From Bradyrhizobium ottawaense (GTDB lineage: Bacteria; Pseudomonadota; Alphaproteobacteria; Rhizobiales; Xanthobacteraceae), in NCBI RefSeq assembly GCF_002278135.3, contig NZ_CP029425.2:8222001-8286000 (forward strand): a stretch of DNA of 64,000 nucleotides, read 5' to 3'. The position numbers were made by a program, and so were the translations under genes. The notes under the pieces are model-generated. The model was not told the DNA's origin. It did no database searches and was given only the letters and a program-made list of their open reading frames with translations. Below are positions 1 to 8,329 of the stretch, piece by piece. Position 1 is the stretch's first letter. Each line of letters opens with the position of its first letter.

Positions 1-1397
1 ACCACGACGACGAGCTCGGGCTTGTTCGAGGAGGCGCGCACCAGGCCCCAGCTGCCGTCCTCGACCGTGACGCGCACGCCGTTGACGGTGACGAGGTCGC
101 GGATCGCCTGTCCCCCGATCCTGGCGCCCTTGGCCTGCAAGCCCTCGAAATGCTTCACCACCTGGTCGATGACGCCGTACTTGGTCTCGTCGGCGCAATG
201 CGGCGACATGGTCGGCGACGACCATGTCTTCGGCAGCGCGTTCTTCAGGTCCGCCATCGACTTGCCCGGCGCGCGGTCGAGCATGTCGCAGATCGCGATC
301 GCCGACACCAGGCCGTCGTCATAGCCGCGTCCATACGGCTTGTTGAAGAAGAAATGGCCGGACTTCTCGAAGCCCGCCATCGCGCCGGTCTCGTTGGTGC
401 GGCGCTTCATGTAGGAATGGCCGGTCTTCCAATAGGCGACCTTGGCGCCCTGCTTCTGCAGCACCGGATCGGTGACGAACAGGCCGGTCGACTTCACGTC
501 GACGATGAACTGCGCGTCCTTGTGGATCGCCGACATGTCGCGCGCCAGCATCACGCCGACCTTGTCGGCAAAGATCTCCTCGCCGGTATTGTCGACGACG
601 CCGCAGCGATCGCCGTCACCGTCGAAGCCGAGGCCGACATCGGCCTTGTGATGCAGCACCGCATCGCGGATCGCGTGCAGCATCTCCATGTCCTCGGGGT
701 TCGGATTGTATTTCGGGAAGGTGTGGTCGAGCTCGGTGTCGAGCGGGATCACTTCGCAGCCGATCGCCTCCAGCACCTGCGGCGCGAAAGCGCCGGCGGT
801 ACCGTTGCCGCAGGCCGCGACGACCTTGAGCTTGCGCTTGAGCTTCGGACGATTGGTGAGATCGGCGATGTAGCGCGCCGGGTAGTTCTCGTGGAACTGG
901 TAGGAGCCGCCGGCCTTGTTCTTGAACTCCGCGTTCAGGACGATCTCCTTCAGCCGCGTCATCTCGTCGGGGCCGAAAGTCAGCGGACGGTTGGCGCCCA
1001 TCTTCACGCCGGTCCAGCCATTGTCGTTGTGCGAGGCGGTCACCATCGCAACAGCGGGCACGTCGAGATCGAACTGCGCGAAATACGCCATCGGCGTCAC
1101 CGCAAGACCGATGTCATGCACCTTGCAACCCGCAGCCATCAGGCCGGAGATCAGCGCGTATTTGATCGAGGCCGAATAGCCACGGAAATCATGCCCGGTG
1201 ACGATCTCCTGCTTGACGCCGAGCTCGGCGATCAGCGCGCCCAGCCCCATGCCGAGCGCCTGCACCCCCATCAGGTTGATTTCCTTCTGGAACAACCAGC
1301 GCGCGTCGTATTCGCGAAAGCCCGTAGGCTTCACCATCGGCTCGGATTCGAAGGCGTAGGTGTTGGGCAAAAGGACGGATTTCGGCTTCGGGAACAT
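1..1397 (-). CDS. Phosphomannomutase/phosphoglucomutase, C-terminus cut by window edge
   Basis: Interconverts hexose 6-phosphate and hexose 1-phosphate, feeding GDP-mannose and UDP-glucose synthesis for surface polysaccharides. I translated the minus strand: about 465 residues are present and roughly 30 or more are missing past base 1. The phosphoserine loop reads TASHNDNG with the serine near residue 122 (most relatives have TASHNP), and the metal loop DGDGDR lies near residue 260. Substrate-binding segments follow in the usual order. The ATG at 1397 was chosen because the family's N-terminal segment (PTGFREYDARW) begins shortly after it; no strong ribosome site is visible. ugd lies about 4 kb away on the same strand, so both could serve sugar-nucleotide supply. 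The long plus-strand frame over this gene is an antisense shadow. Confidence in the family is high; mannose versus glucose preference cannot be read. Confidence 0.93.
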   Translation of the reverse strand, partial: MFPKPKSVLLPNTYAFESEPMVKPTGFREYDARWLFQKEINLMGVQALGMGLGALIAELGVKQEIVTGHDFRGYSASIKYALISGLMAAGCKVHDIGLAVTPMAYFAQFDLDVPAVAMVTASHNDNGWTGVKMGANRPLTFGPDEMTRLKEIVLNAEFKNKAGGSYQFHENYPARYIADLTNRPKLKRKLKVVAACGNGTAGAFAPQVLEAIGCEVIPLDTELDHTFPKYNPNPEDMEMLHAIRDAVLHHKADVGLGFDGDGDRCGVVDNTGEEIFADKVGVMLARDMSAIHKDAQFIVDVKSTGLFVTDPVLQKQGAKVAYWKTGHSYMKRRTNETGAMAGFEKSGHFFFNKPYGRGYDDGLVSAIAICDMLDRAPGKSMADLKNALPKTWSSPTMSPHCADETKYGVIDQVVKHFEGLQAKGARIGGQAIRDLVTVNGVRVTVEDGSWGLVRASSNKPELVVV

Positions 1398-1554
1398 TGA
1401 GATGGTCTCGTGAAGGGCAGGAATTGAGGCAGCCTTAGCGAATGCAGGGCCGCAGCGGAAGGCGGGAATGAAGGCTTATGGCCGATAATTGCGGCAGTTT
1501 GGTAACGAAGAAACGTTACCGCGAGGGCAGTACCAAATGTATGACCGGAATGAG

Positions 1555-1910
1555 CTAACTCTGCAGTCGTGCAATCTCCTCTTCGACGACTGCCTTGAGA
1601 GCCGGCAGAGCCTGCTGAACAGTTTCCCACACAAGATGTGCAGCAACATCTTCATAGTTGTGGCGATAGACATTGCCCGCCGCCGCCATCTGTCTCCATG
1701 CAATGGCCGGGTGCCTGGTCTTCAGATCCTCTGGGGGCGGCGAGACGCTTCTGAAATGATCTCCAGACATCGCGTAACGGCATAGACCGCCCGGAGGTCC
1801 GCCGCGAACGCCTCGCGATCGAGACTTCCGACGAACTCGGTCGCCAAGTCGATGTGATGCAGGATGTCCCGCAGGGTCCCGTCGATGCGATCAGAAGGCA
1901 TAGACGGCAT
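1555..1910 (-). pseudogene. HepT-like (DUF86/HEPN) toxin gene, frameshifted
   Basis: Two overlapping reading frames together give one complete DUF86 protein. The first (from 1910) covers the N-terminal helices and ends ...SEASRRPQRI. The second resumes in another frame with PEDLKTRHP and runs to 1555, carrying the WRQMAAAGNVYRHNY segment that corresponds to the HEPN catalytic region (RHxY-like). The frames meet in a run of five C (G on the plus strand) near 1733-1740, and adding one base there restores a single protein. HEPN toxins of this type are ribonuclease-like and are neutralised by a MNT nucleotidyltransferase, which is encoded immediately upstream with overlapping ends. The break could be a true mutation, a programmed or phase-variable slip in the homopolymer, or a sequencing error. 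The start may also be the ATG at 1901. Confidence 0.8.
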
Positions 1911-2187
1911 CGGCCGTCGCGGCAGGAGCGACGTATGATTTCAGACCATCGCGATTGACGACGTCGACCGGGCCGTCAAACAGATTGGAAATGTATTCCT
2001 TGAGTTCGACGTAGTCGAACACAGTGATCCGCGCATCTGGATCAATCTCGACCATGATATCAACATCGCTGCCGGAGTGATTTTCACCCCGCGCCATCGA
2101 GCCGAACAACGCGGCATGCAAAACGCCCCGCTCGCGAAGGGCGCGTTCGGACTTTCGCAGGATCGCCATTGCATCGGGTCCATTCAT
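1891..2187 (-). CDS. MntA-like minimal nucleotidyltransferase (antitoxin)
   Basis: A 98-residue MNT-fold protein. The signature GSMARG followed by SDVDI (GS-x10-DxD pattern, residues about 29-43) supplies the two metal-binding aspartates. In MntA-HepT type VII toxin-antitoxin pairs this enzyme adds AMP groups to the HEPN toxin and silences it. Its stop overlaps the start of the HepT-like frame by about 11-20 bases, as expected for a translationally coupled pair. The antitoxin reads intact while its toxin partner is frameshifted, so it may now be an orphan. Start ATG at 2187 gives MNGPDAMAILRKS; the family match begins almost at once. Confidence 0.85.
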   Translation of the reverse strand: MNGPDAMAILRKSERALRERGVLHAALFGSMARGENHSGSDVDIMVEIDPDARITVFDYVELKEYISNLFDGPVDVVNRDGLKSYVAPAATADAVYAF

Positions 2188-2250
2188 GGACAGAATATAG
2201 CACCCTGTTCGGCCCGGCGGGAGCCCCCGCCAATGCCCCTCCGGGCGGGC

Positions 2251-2763
2251 CTACTGCTCCAGCACCATCTGGCCGTTGGAATATTCGAAACGCTTCAGGC
2301 GGGACAGGAAAGACAGGCCGAGCAGGTTCTCCGACAGCGCCTCGTCGGGCAGCACCATGGCGTCGACGTCGCGCACGACCAGACCGCCAACCTCGAGCAT
2401 CGCGATGCGGGTGCGCGCGGCCTTGATGGTGCCGTTGGCGGTGGAGACGGTGGCGTTGTAATCGCTGCGCGAAGGACGCAGGCCAAAGCGGGCCGCCGAG
2501 GTCTCATTCAGCGCAACCACGGAGGCGCCGGTGTCGAGCATGAAGCCGATGCGCTGACCCTCGATCCGGCCTTCGGTCTGGAAATGACCCCGGCCATCGC
2601 GGGAAACGGCGAGGCTGCGGCCCCCGGCGGGCGCAGTGGCCGCGACGGCGACAGTGGTGCGCGGCGCCGAGCTTGCGGAGGCGGAGCTCATCCTGTCCGC
2701 CATCTGCGCCATGAAGGTGCCGAGGCCGATCATGACGGCTGCGATGATCATAATGTTACGCAT
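2251..2763 (-). CDS. Membrane-anchored retropepsin-like aspartic protease (TIGR02281 type)
   Basis: About 170 residues with one N-terminal membrane segment (residues about 4-20), a low-complexity Ala/Ser/Thr linker, then a clan AA aspartyl protease domain. The catalytic motif LDTGAS is present, followed by a flap-like region and the C-terminal LGLSFL segment that resembles the second conserved block of these single-lobe proteases, which work as dimers. Orientation suggests the protease domain faces the periplasm. The annotated GTG at 2766 is directly followed by ATG at 2763; I chose the ATG because GGAAG sits seven bases upstream. Its substrate is unknown. No operon partner is evident; hrpB on the same strand is more than 100 bases downstream in sequence coordinates and is transcribed before it. 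Confidence 0.85.
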   Translation of the reverse strand: MRNIMIIAAVMIGLGTFMAQMADRMSSASASSAPRTTVAVAATAPAGGRSLAVSRDGRGHFQTEGRIEGQRIGFMLDTGASVVALNETSAARFGLRPSRSDYNATVSTANGTIKAARTRIAMLEVGGLVVRDVDAMVLPDEALSENLLGLSFLSRLKRFEYSNGQMVLEQ

Positions 2764-2882
2764 CACACCACTTCCGAGCCGGAAAGCTCGATTTCAACAC
2801 GCGGCACACCAAGCCGCGAGCATTGCTGCGGCCAGAGCGATGCTATTTTGACGAAAAGGATGAGCGGACGGTTAATGCGCCC

Positions 2883-5357
2883 TCACGTCCCGCGCGGCTT
2901 GGCCCGCCGGGTCGGCACGGCGCTGGCCGGATCGTCCGGCCAGGGATGACGGGGATAGCGGCCGCGCAGGTCGGAACGGACCGCGGCGTAGCTGCCGCGC
3001 CAGAAACCGGGAAGGTCGCGCGTCACCTGCACCGGGCGCTGCGCCGGCGACAGCAATTCCAGCACCAGCGGCACCTTGCCGGCGGCGATCGAGGGATGGC
3101 TGTTGAGGCCGAACAATTCCTGCAGCCGCACCGCGATGGTCGGCCCCTGCTCGGCCTCGTAGTCGATCGCGAGCATGCTTCCGGTCGGCGCCTCGAAATG
3201 CGTCGGCGCCTCGCGCTCGAGCCGCGCGCGCATCTCCCACGGCAGCAGCGCCATCAGCGCGTCGGAGAGATCGCCGGGCGAAATGTCCTTGAGCGCGATC
3301 TTGTCGTAGAGCGCCGGCACCAGCCAGTCGTCGCGGCGCGCGATCAATCCCTCGTCGGACAGGTCGGGCCAGCTGTCGCCCTCGGCCTTGCGCAGGAACA
3401 TCACCCGGTCGCGCCATTGCTTTGCAGCCTTCGACCAGGGCAGCCGATCGAGGCCGGCGGCGATCAATCCATCCGCGAAAATGCGCGCGGTATCCTCGGA
3501 GGGCGAGACGGCAAGTGTGGCTTCGGACAGTGTGATCGCATGCAGCACGCGCTTGCGCCGCGCGCGCAACGCCATCGCGCCGCGGTCGAACGAAATCTCG
3601 TCGGCGCTCTCGATATGCTCGGCGAAATGCCGCTCGATCTCGCTCTCAGTGATCTGCGCGGCGAGCAGGATACGCCCGCTCGCCGCCGTCCCGGTCATCT
3701 CGCCGATCGCGATGTAGGGCGCGCGGGCGAGCGAGGAGGTCTGCTCGACGACGGCGCCACGGCCGTTGGCCAGCACGAAACTGCCATTGCCGCGATTGCG
3801 CGCGACGCGATCGGGGAAGGCATAGGCGAGCATCAAGCCGGTCGAGAGATCATCCTGCGGTCCCGCCTTCTCCGAAGCCGCCACTTGCGAGGCCCAGCGC
3901 CGCGCCAGATCGCGCGCGCTGGCGGCGCGCGGCGAACGGTCGCGGCGAAACTGATCGCGCCGATGCTCGAGATCGACGCTGTCGCCGCCAAGCCCGCGCT
4001 CGGTGATGATGGCCGCGATCTCGGCGGCGGCTTCGCCCTCGCCTGCGCGATGCGAATCCACGATCATGCGCGCCAGCCGCGGCGGCAGCGCCAGTGCACG
4101 CAGGCTTTTTCCCTCTGCGGTGATGCGGCCATCGCCATCGAGTGCGTTGAGCTCGGAGAGGAGGCTTTTTGCCTCTTTCCACGCGGGCGCCGGCGGCGGA
4201 TCGAGGAACGACAGCGCGGCGGGATCGCTCACACCCCATTGCGCGAGATCGAGCACCAGCGAAGACAGGTCGGCGCTCAAAATTTCCGGCTGGGTGTAGG
4301 GCGCGAGCGAAGCCGTCTGCGGCTCGTCCCAGAGCCGGTAGCAGACACCCGGCTCGGTGCGGCCGGCGCGACCGCGGCGCTGATCCACTGCCGCACGCGC
4401 GGCGCGCACGGTCTCGAGCCGCGTCAGCCCGATGTCGGGCTCGTAGCGCGGCACGCGGGCAAGACCGGAATCGACCACGATGCGTACGCCTTCGATCGTC
4501 AGCGAGGTCTCCGCGATCGACGTCGCCAGCACCACCTTGCGCATGCCTTTGGGTGCAGGCGAAATGGCGCGATCCTGCACGGCGGCATCGAGCGCGCCGA
4601 ACAGCGGCACGATCTCGATCGAGGCGTCCTGCACGCGCTCGCCGAGGAAATTCTGGGTGCGGCGGATTTCGGCGGCGCCCGGCAGGAACGCCAGCACCGA
4701 GCCGCTGTCGGCACGCAGCGCGGATGCGATCGCATCCGCCATCTGCCGCTCAATGGGCGCATCCGCCTTGCGGCCGAGATAGCGCGTCTCGACGGGGAAG
4801 GCCCGCCCCTCGCTCTCGACGACGGGCGCTTGCCCAAGCAGCCTTGCGACGCGCGCGCCATCGAGCGTCGCCGACATCACGAGGATGCGCAGGTCTTCGC
4901 GCAGACCGGTCTGCGCATCGCGCGCCAGCGCGAGGCCCATATCGGCATCGAGCGAGCGCTCGTGGAATTCGTCGAACAGGATGGCGGCAACGCCTGACAG
5001 CTCGGGATCGTCGAGGATCTGGCGGGTGAAGATGCCTTCTGTCACCACCTCGATGCGCGTGGTGCGCGAGATCTTCGAGCCGAACCGGACGCGATAGCCG
5101 ACGGTCTCGCCGGCGCGCTCGCCCAGCGATTTGGCCATGCGGTCGGCGCTGGCGCGCGCCGCGATACGCCGCGGCTCCAGCACGATGATCTTCTTGCCCT
5201 TCGCCCAGGGCGCATCGAGCAAGGCCAGCGGCACGCGCGTGGTCTTGCCGGCCCCGGGCGGCGCCACCAGCACGGCGGCATTGCTGGCCTCCAGCGCGCG
5301 CGACAAGTCGTCGAGCACGGCATCGATCGGGAGGGGTGTGTCGAAACTGCGGGGCAA
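2883..5357 (-). CDS. hrpB: ATP-dependent helicase HrpB
   Basis: An 824-residue DEAH-type RNA helicase of the HrpB family, close to the usual length. Walker A GAGKTT is at residues 35-40 and the DEAH-box variant DEFH at 129-132. SAT (VMSATLDG), helicase C motifs (QRRGRAGR) and the C-terminal HrpB-specific region follow. HrpB proteins are thought to remodel RNA or RNA-protein complexes; the physiological substrate is not settled. The frame begins with TTG at 5357, 30 residues ahead of motif I. An ATG ten bases upstream lies in a different frame, so TTG is the best start. Two very long antisense frames cover this gene and are shadows of high-GC codon use. Confidence 0.92.
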   Translation of the reverse strand: MPRSFDTPLPIDAVLDDLSRALEASNAAVLVAPPGAGKTTRVPLALLDAPWAKGKKIIVLEPRRIAARASADRMAKSLGERAGETVGYRVRFGSKISRTTRIEVVTEGIFTRQILDDPELSGVAAILFDEFHERSLDADMGLALARDAQTGLREDLRILVMSATLDGARVARLLGQAPVVESEGRAFPVETRYLGRKADAPIERQMADAIASALRADSGSVLAFLPGAAEIRRTQNFLGERVQDASIEIVPLFGALDAAVQDRAISPAPKGMRKVVLATSIAETSLTIEGVRIVVDSGLARVPRYEPDIGLTRLETVRAARAAVDQRRGRAGRTEPGVCYRLWDEPQTASLAPYTQPEILSADLSSLVLDLAQWGVSDPAALSFLDPPPAPAWKEAKSLLSELNALDGDGRITAEGKSLRALALPPRLARMIVDSHRAGEGEAAAEIAAIITERGLGGDSVDLEHRRDQFRRDRSPRAASARDLARRWASQVAASEKAGPQDDLSTGLMLAYAFPDRVARNRGNGSFVLANGRGAVVEQTSSLARAPYIAIGEMTGTAASGRILLAAQITESEIERHFAEHIESADEISFDRGAMALRARRKRVLHAITLSEATLAVSPSEDTARIFADGLIAAGLDRLPWSKAAKQWRDRVMFLRKAEGDSWPDLSDEGLIARRDDWLVPALYDKIALKDISPGDLSDALMALLPWEMRARLEREAPTHFEAPTGSMLAIDYEAEQGPTIAVRLQELFGLNSHPSIAAGKVPLVLELLSPAQRPVQVTRDLPGFWRGSYAAVRSDLRGRYPRHPWPDDPASAVPTRRAKPRGT

Positions 5358-5415
5358 GATCTCGCATCCGTCATCACCCGCCTTGCGCGCCGGGCGGGTG
5401 ATCCAGTCAACTCAG

Positions 5416-5469
5416 ATCCCGATCATCACGAAGATCGGGATTACTGGATACCCCGCCTTCGCGGGGTAT
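5416..5469 (-). terminator. Paired perfect hairpins downstream of ugd
   Basis: Two adjacent perfect inverted repeats: ATCCCGATC/GATCGGGAT (5416-5424 and 5433-5441) and ATACCCCGC/GCGGGGTAT around a CTTC tetraloop (5448-5456 and 5461-5469). They lie just past the ugd stop and before hrpB on the same strand, so they may end or weaken ugd transcripts. No T-run follows, so a role as a dispersed palindromic repeat is equally possible. Confidence 0.5.
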
Positions 5470-5487
5470 GACAATCGTGTGTGGCGA

Positions 5488-6804
5488 TCAGCCCTGCACA
5501 GGCGGGCGGCCGATGCTGTCATAGGTGAAGCCGGCGGCTTCCATGTCTTCGGGGCGGTAGATGTTGCGCAGGTCGACGACCACGGGCTGCGCCATGACGC
5601 TCTTCAGCCGGTCGAGATCGAGCGCACGGAACTGCACCCATTCGGTGACGATGACGAGCGCGTCGGCACCTTGCGCACAGGAATAGGCGTCCTCGCAATA
5701 GGTGATATCGGGCAGCTCGCCCTTGGCCTGCTCCATGCCGACGGGATCGAACGCCTTGACCGTCGCGCCCATGTCGATCAGGCCTGTCACCAGCGGGATC
5801 GACGGCGCATCGCGCATGTCGTCGGTGTCGGGCTTGAAGGTGAGGCCGAGCACCGCAATGGTCTTGCCGCGCAGCGAGCCGCCGAGCGCCTGGCTGACCT
5901 TGCGCGCCATCGCGCGCTTGCGATTTTCGTTCACGGCCAGCACGGATTCGACGATGCGCAGGGAGACGTCGTAATCCTGCGCGATCTTGATCAGCGCCTT
6001 GGTGTCCTTCGGGAAGCACGAGCCGCCGAACCCGGGACCGGCATGCAGGAATTTGGTGCCGATGCGGTTGTCCAGGCCAATGCCGCGCGCGACCTCCTGG
6101 ACGTTGGCGCCGGCCTTTTCCGAGAGATCGGCGATCTCGTTGATGAAGGTGATCTTGGTCGCGAGAAACGCGTTCGCGGCGTATTTGATCATCTCGGCGG
6201 TGCGACGCTCCGTGAACATCAGCGGCGCCTGGTTCAGCGACAGCGGACGGTAGATGTCGCCCATCACCTTGCGGCCGCGCTCGTCGGAGGTGCCGACCAC
6301 GACCCGATCGGGAAATTTGAAGTCACGGATCGCCGCGCCCTCGCGCAGAAATTCTGGATTGGACGCGACCACGACGTCGGCTTTGGGATTGGTCTCGCGG
6401 ATGATGCGCTCGACCTCGTCGCCGGTGCCCACCGGCACGGTCGACTTCGTCACCACGACGGTGAAACCGGTGAGCGACCGCGCGATCTCCTTCGCTGCGG
6501 CGTAGACATAGGAGAGGTCGGCGTGGCCGTCGCCGCGCCGCGACGGCGTGCCGACCGCGATGAACACGGCATCGGCATCGGCGACCGGCTTGGACAAATC
6601 GGTGGTGAAGTCGAGCCGCTTGGCCTTGACGTTGGTCGCGACCAACTCGTCGAGGCCGGGCTCGTAGATCGGGATCTCGCCGCGATGGAGCGCCGCGATC
6701 TTCTTCTCGTCCTTGTCGACGCAGGTGACGTCGTGACCGAAATCAGCAAAGCAGGCTCCGGACACCAGTCCCACGTAACCCGTGCCGATCATCGCGATGC
6801 GCAT
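5488..6804 (-). CDS. ugd: UDP-glucose 6-dehydrogenase
   Basis: Oxidises UDP-glucose to UDP-glucuronate in two NAD-dependent steps, giving precursor for acidic exopolysaccharide or LPS. At 438 residues it has the typical bacterial length. The N-terminal Rossmann motif GTGYVGL is at residues 7-13. The central domain carries the loop GFGGSCFPKD with catalytic Cys263, and the C-terminal UDP-binding domain is complete. The ATG at 6804 starts directly at the Rossmann strand (MRIAMIGTGYVG). It is transcribed divergently from the acyltransferase at 7000, leaving a roughly 195-base shared upstream region. hrpB lies downstream after two hairpins. Confidence 0.96.
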   Translation of the reverse strand: MRIAMIGTGYVGLVSGACFADFGHDVTCVDKDEKKIAALHRGEIPIYEPGLDELVATNVKAKRLDFTTDLSKPVADADAVFIAVGTPSRRGDGHADLSYVYAAAKEIARSLTGFTVVVTKSTVPVGTGDEVERIIRETNPKADVVVASNPEFLREGAAIRDFKFPDRVVVGTSDERGRKVMGDIYRPLSLNQAPLMFTERRTAEMIKYAANAFLATKITFINEIADLSEKAGANVQEVARGIGLDNRIGTKFLHAGPGFGGSCFPKDTKALIKIAQDYDVSLRIVESVLAVNENRKRAMARKVSQALGGSLRGKTIAVLGLTFKPDTDDMRDAPSIPLVTGLIDMGATVKAFDPVGMEQAKGELPDITYCEDAYSCAQGADALVIVTEWVQFRALDLDRLKSVMAQPVVVDLRNIYRPEDMEAAGFTYDSIGRPPVQG

Positions 6805-6999
6805 GAAAATCCCTGTTCTAGATTGGTTAACGAAACCCCGACACGAGGCGGTTTAGCATTTTCCCGAGGGGAGGGAACAGTCCGCAGGCAAAAAAGCGGC
6901 ATGGGAATTGAACCGGTAAAGAAGTCGGAAACCGTGCAGGCCCCACACTGCCTCGCACCCGAACAGGACAGGGCGGAACGCGCCTCGAAAAGAGACACC

Positions 7000-8067
7000 A
7001 TGGCACCATCTGGCACAATTGCAGGGAGCGGAGGCAGCCAATCCCCTTCTGCCGCGCGTGTCGACTGGATCGACTACGCCAAGGGCATCTGCATCATCAT
7101 GGTCGTGATGATGCATTCGGTGCTGGGGGTCGAGCTCGCCGCCGGCGAGACCGGTTTCATGCATGTCGCCGTGGCCTTCGCAAAGCCGTTCCGGATGCCG
7201 GATTTCTTCCTGATCTCGGGCCTGTTCCTGCCGCTGGTGATCGATCGGGACTGGCGAACCTATCTCGACCGCAAGGTGGTGCATTTCGCCTATTTCTATG
7301 TCGTCTGGGTGACAATCCAATTCGGCTTCAAGGCGCCCGCTTTCGCGGCGGAGACGAGCTGGCATCACGTTGGTCTCTTGTATCTCGAATCCTTCATCGA
7401 GCCGTTCGGCACGCTGTGGTTCATCTATCTGCTGCCGGTCTTCTTCGTCGTCACAAAACTGACACGCAAATTCCCGCCGCTCGCGATCTGGCTGGTCGCC
7501 GCCGCCCTGGAGACAGCCCGGATCTCGACCGGCTGGACCGCGATCGACGAGTTCTGCTCACGCTTCGTCTATTTCTATTCGGGCTATCTGTTCGCGCCCT
7601 ACGTGTTCGCGCTGTCGGATCGCGCGCGGAAGCATCCCGTCCTTGCGCTCGCAGCGCTCGCGACCTGGGCACTGGTCAATGCCGGCCTCGTCGCGTCGGG
7701 GGCCAGCGAATGGAAGGTCGTCTCGCTCGTGCTCGGCTTTGCCGGTGCCTGCGCCATCATCACGATGGGCACGCTGCTCGCGCGCGCGCAGTGGCTGAAC
7801 TTCTTCCGCTTCTGCGGCGAGCATTCGATCGTGATCTATCTCGCCTTCTTCCTGCCGATGGCGGCAACGCGGACGCTGCTGCTGCGCACCGGCATCATTC
7901 CCGATATCGGCACGGTATCGCTGATCGTCACCGTCGCCGGCGTACTCGGCGCACTCGCGATCTGGCGGGGCGCGTTACGGCTCAATGCGCACTTCCTGTT
8001 CGAGCGGCCGGAGGCGTTCTGGATTGCGCCGAAGAAGGCTGGGCCGGTGTTGCAGGCGGCGGAGTAG
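7000..8067 (+). CDS. Acyltransferase 3 family membrane protein
   Basis: A 355-residue multi-spanning protein of the acyltransferase 3 (PF01757) family, which moves acyl groups onto sugars or lipids at the inner membrane. The N-terminal family segment reads VDWIDYAKGICIIMVVMMHS, with the typical Asp and His of the first membrane helix. About ten hydrophobic helices follow. The larger frame runs back to 5131, but everything before 7000 is antisense to ugd; ATG at 7000 is preceded by AAAGAGA. It is divergent from ugd, so a joint role in modifying surface polysaccharide is plausible but inferred only from position. The acyl donor and acceptor are unknown. Confidence 0.88.
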   Translation: MAPSGTIAGSGGSQSPSAARVDWIDYAKGICIIMVVMMHSVLGVELAAGETGFMHVAVAFAKPFRMPDFFLISGLFLPLVIDRDWRTYLDRKVVHFAYFYVVWVTIQFGFKAPAFAAETSWHHVGLLYLESFIEPFGTLWFIYLLPVFFVVTKLTRKFPPLAIWLVAAALETARISTGWTAIDEFCSRFVYFYSGYLFAPYVFALSDRARKHPVLALAALATWALVNAGLVASGASEWKVVSLVLGFAGACAIITMGTLLARAQWLNFFRFCGEHSIVIYLAFFLPMAATRTLLLRTGIIPDIGTVSLIVTVAGVLGALAIWRGALRLNAHFLFERPEAFWIAPKKAGPVLQAAE

Positions 8068-8073
8068 CAATCT

Positions 8074-8254
8074 GTCGTCCCTGCGAAAGCAGGGACCCAT
8101 ACCGCGTGATCTATCGATGGATCGTGGCTTCCGTACCAGGGCCTCGTCACCACCAGCCTTCGCCAAACTCCTCCCTGTGGCTATGGGTCCCGGATCGACG
8201 CTCCGCTCCCGGCAACGCTACGCGTTGCCAAGAGCTGCGCTTGTCCGGGACGAC
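8074..8254. repeat. Composite palindromic repeat, family F1
   Basis: The ends are GTCGTCCCTGCGAAAGCAGG and an inverted CCGGGACGAC. It carries inner CCCATA/TATGGG blocks and a central CCAAACTCCTCCCTGTGG-like core. The same arrangement recurs at 11428 and 27668. This copy fills most of the space between the acyltransferase and polA and has a longer right arm. Confidence 0.75.
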
Positions 8255-8329
8255 AATTGAGTGTGGGCTGAGGGCAAAAATCCCCTTCCCAAGGCTGTCA
8301 AAGCCCGCAAAAATTCATACATTGCGGCC

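Noticed and set aside
150..1400. Long plus-strand open frame over the phosphomannomutase
   Set aside because: Arg/His-rich antisense frame with no domain; the minus strand encodes a clear enzyme.
2823..4997. 724-residue plus-strand open frame
   Set aside because: Antisense to hrpB; arises from high GC at third codon positions and has no recognisable domain.
5131..6999. N-terminal extension of the acyltransferase frame
   Set aside because: Over 600 residues antisense to ugd and hrpB; the family starts at ATG 7000.
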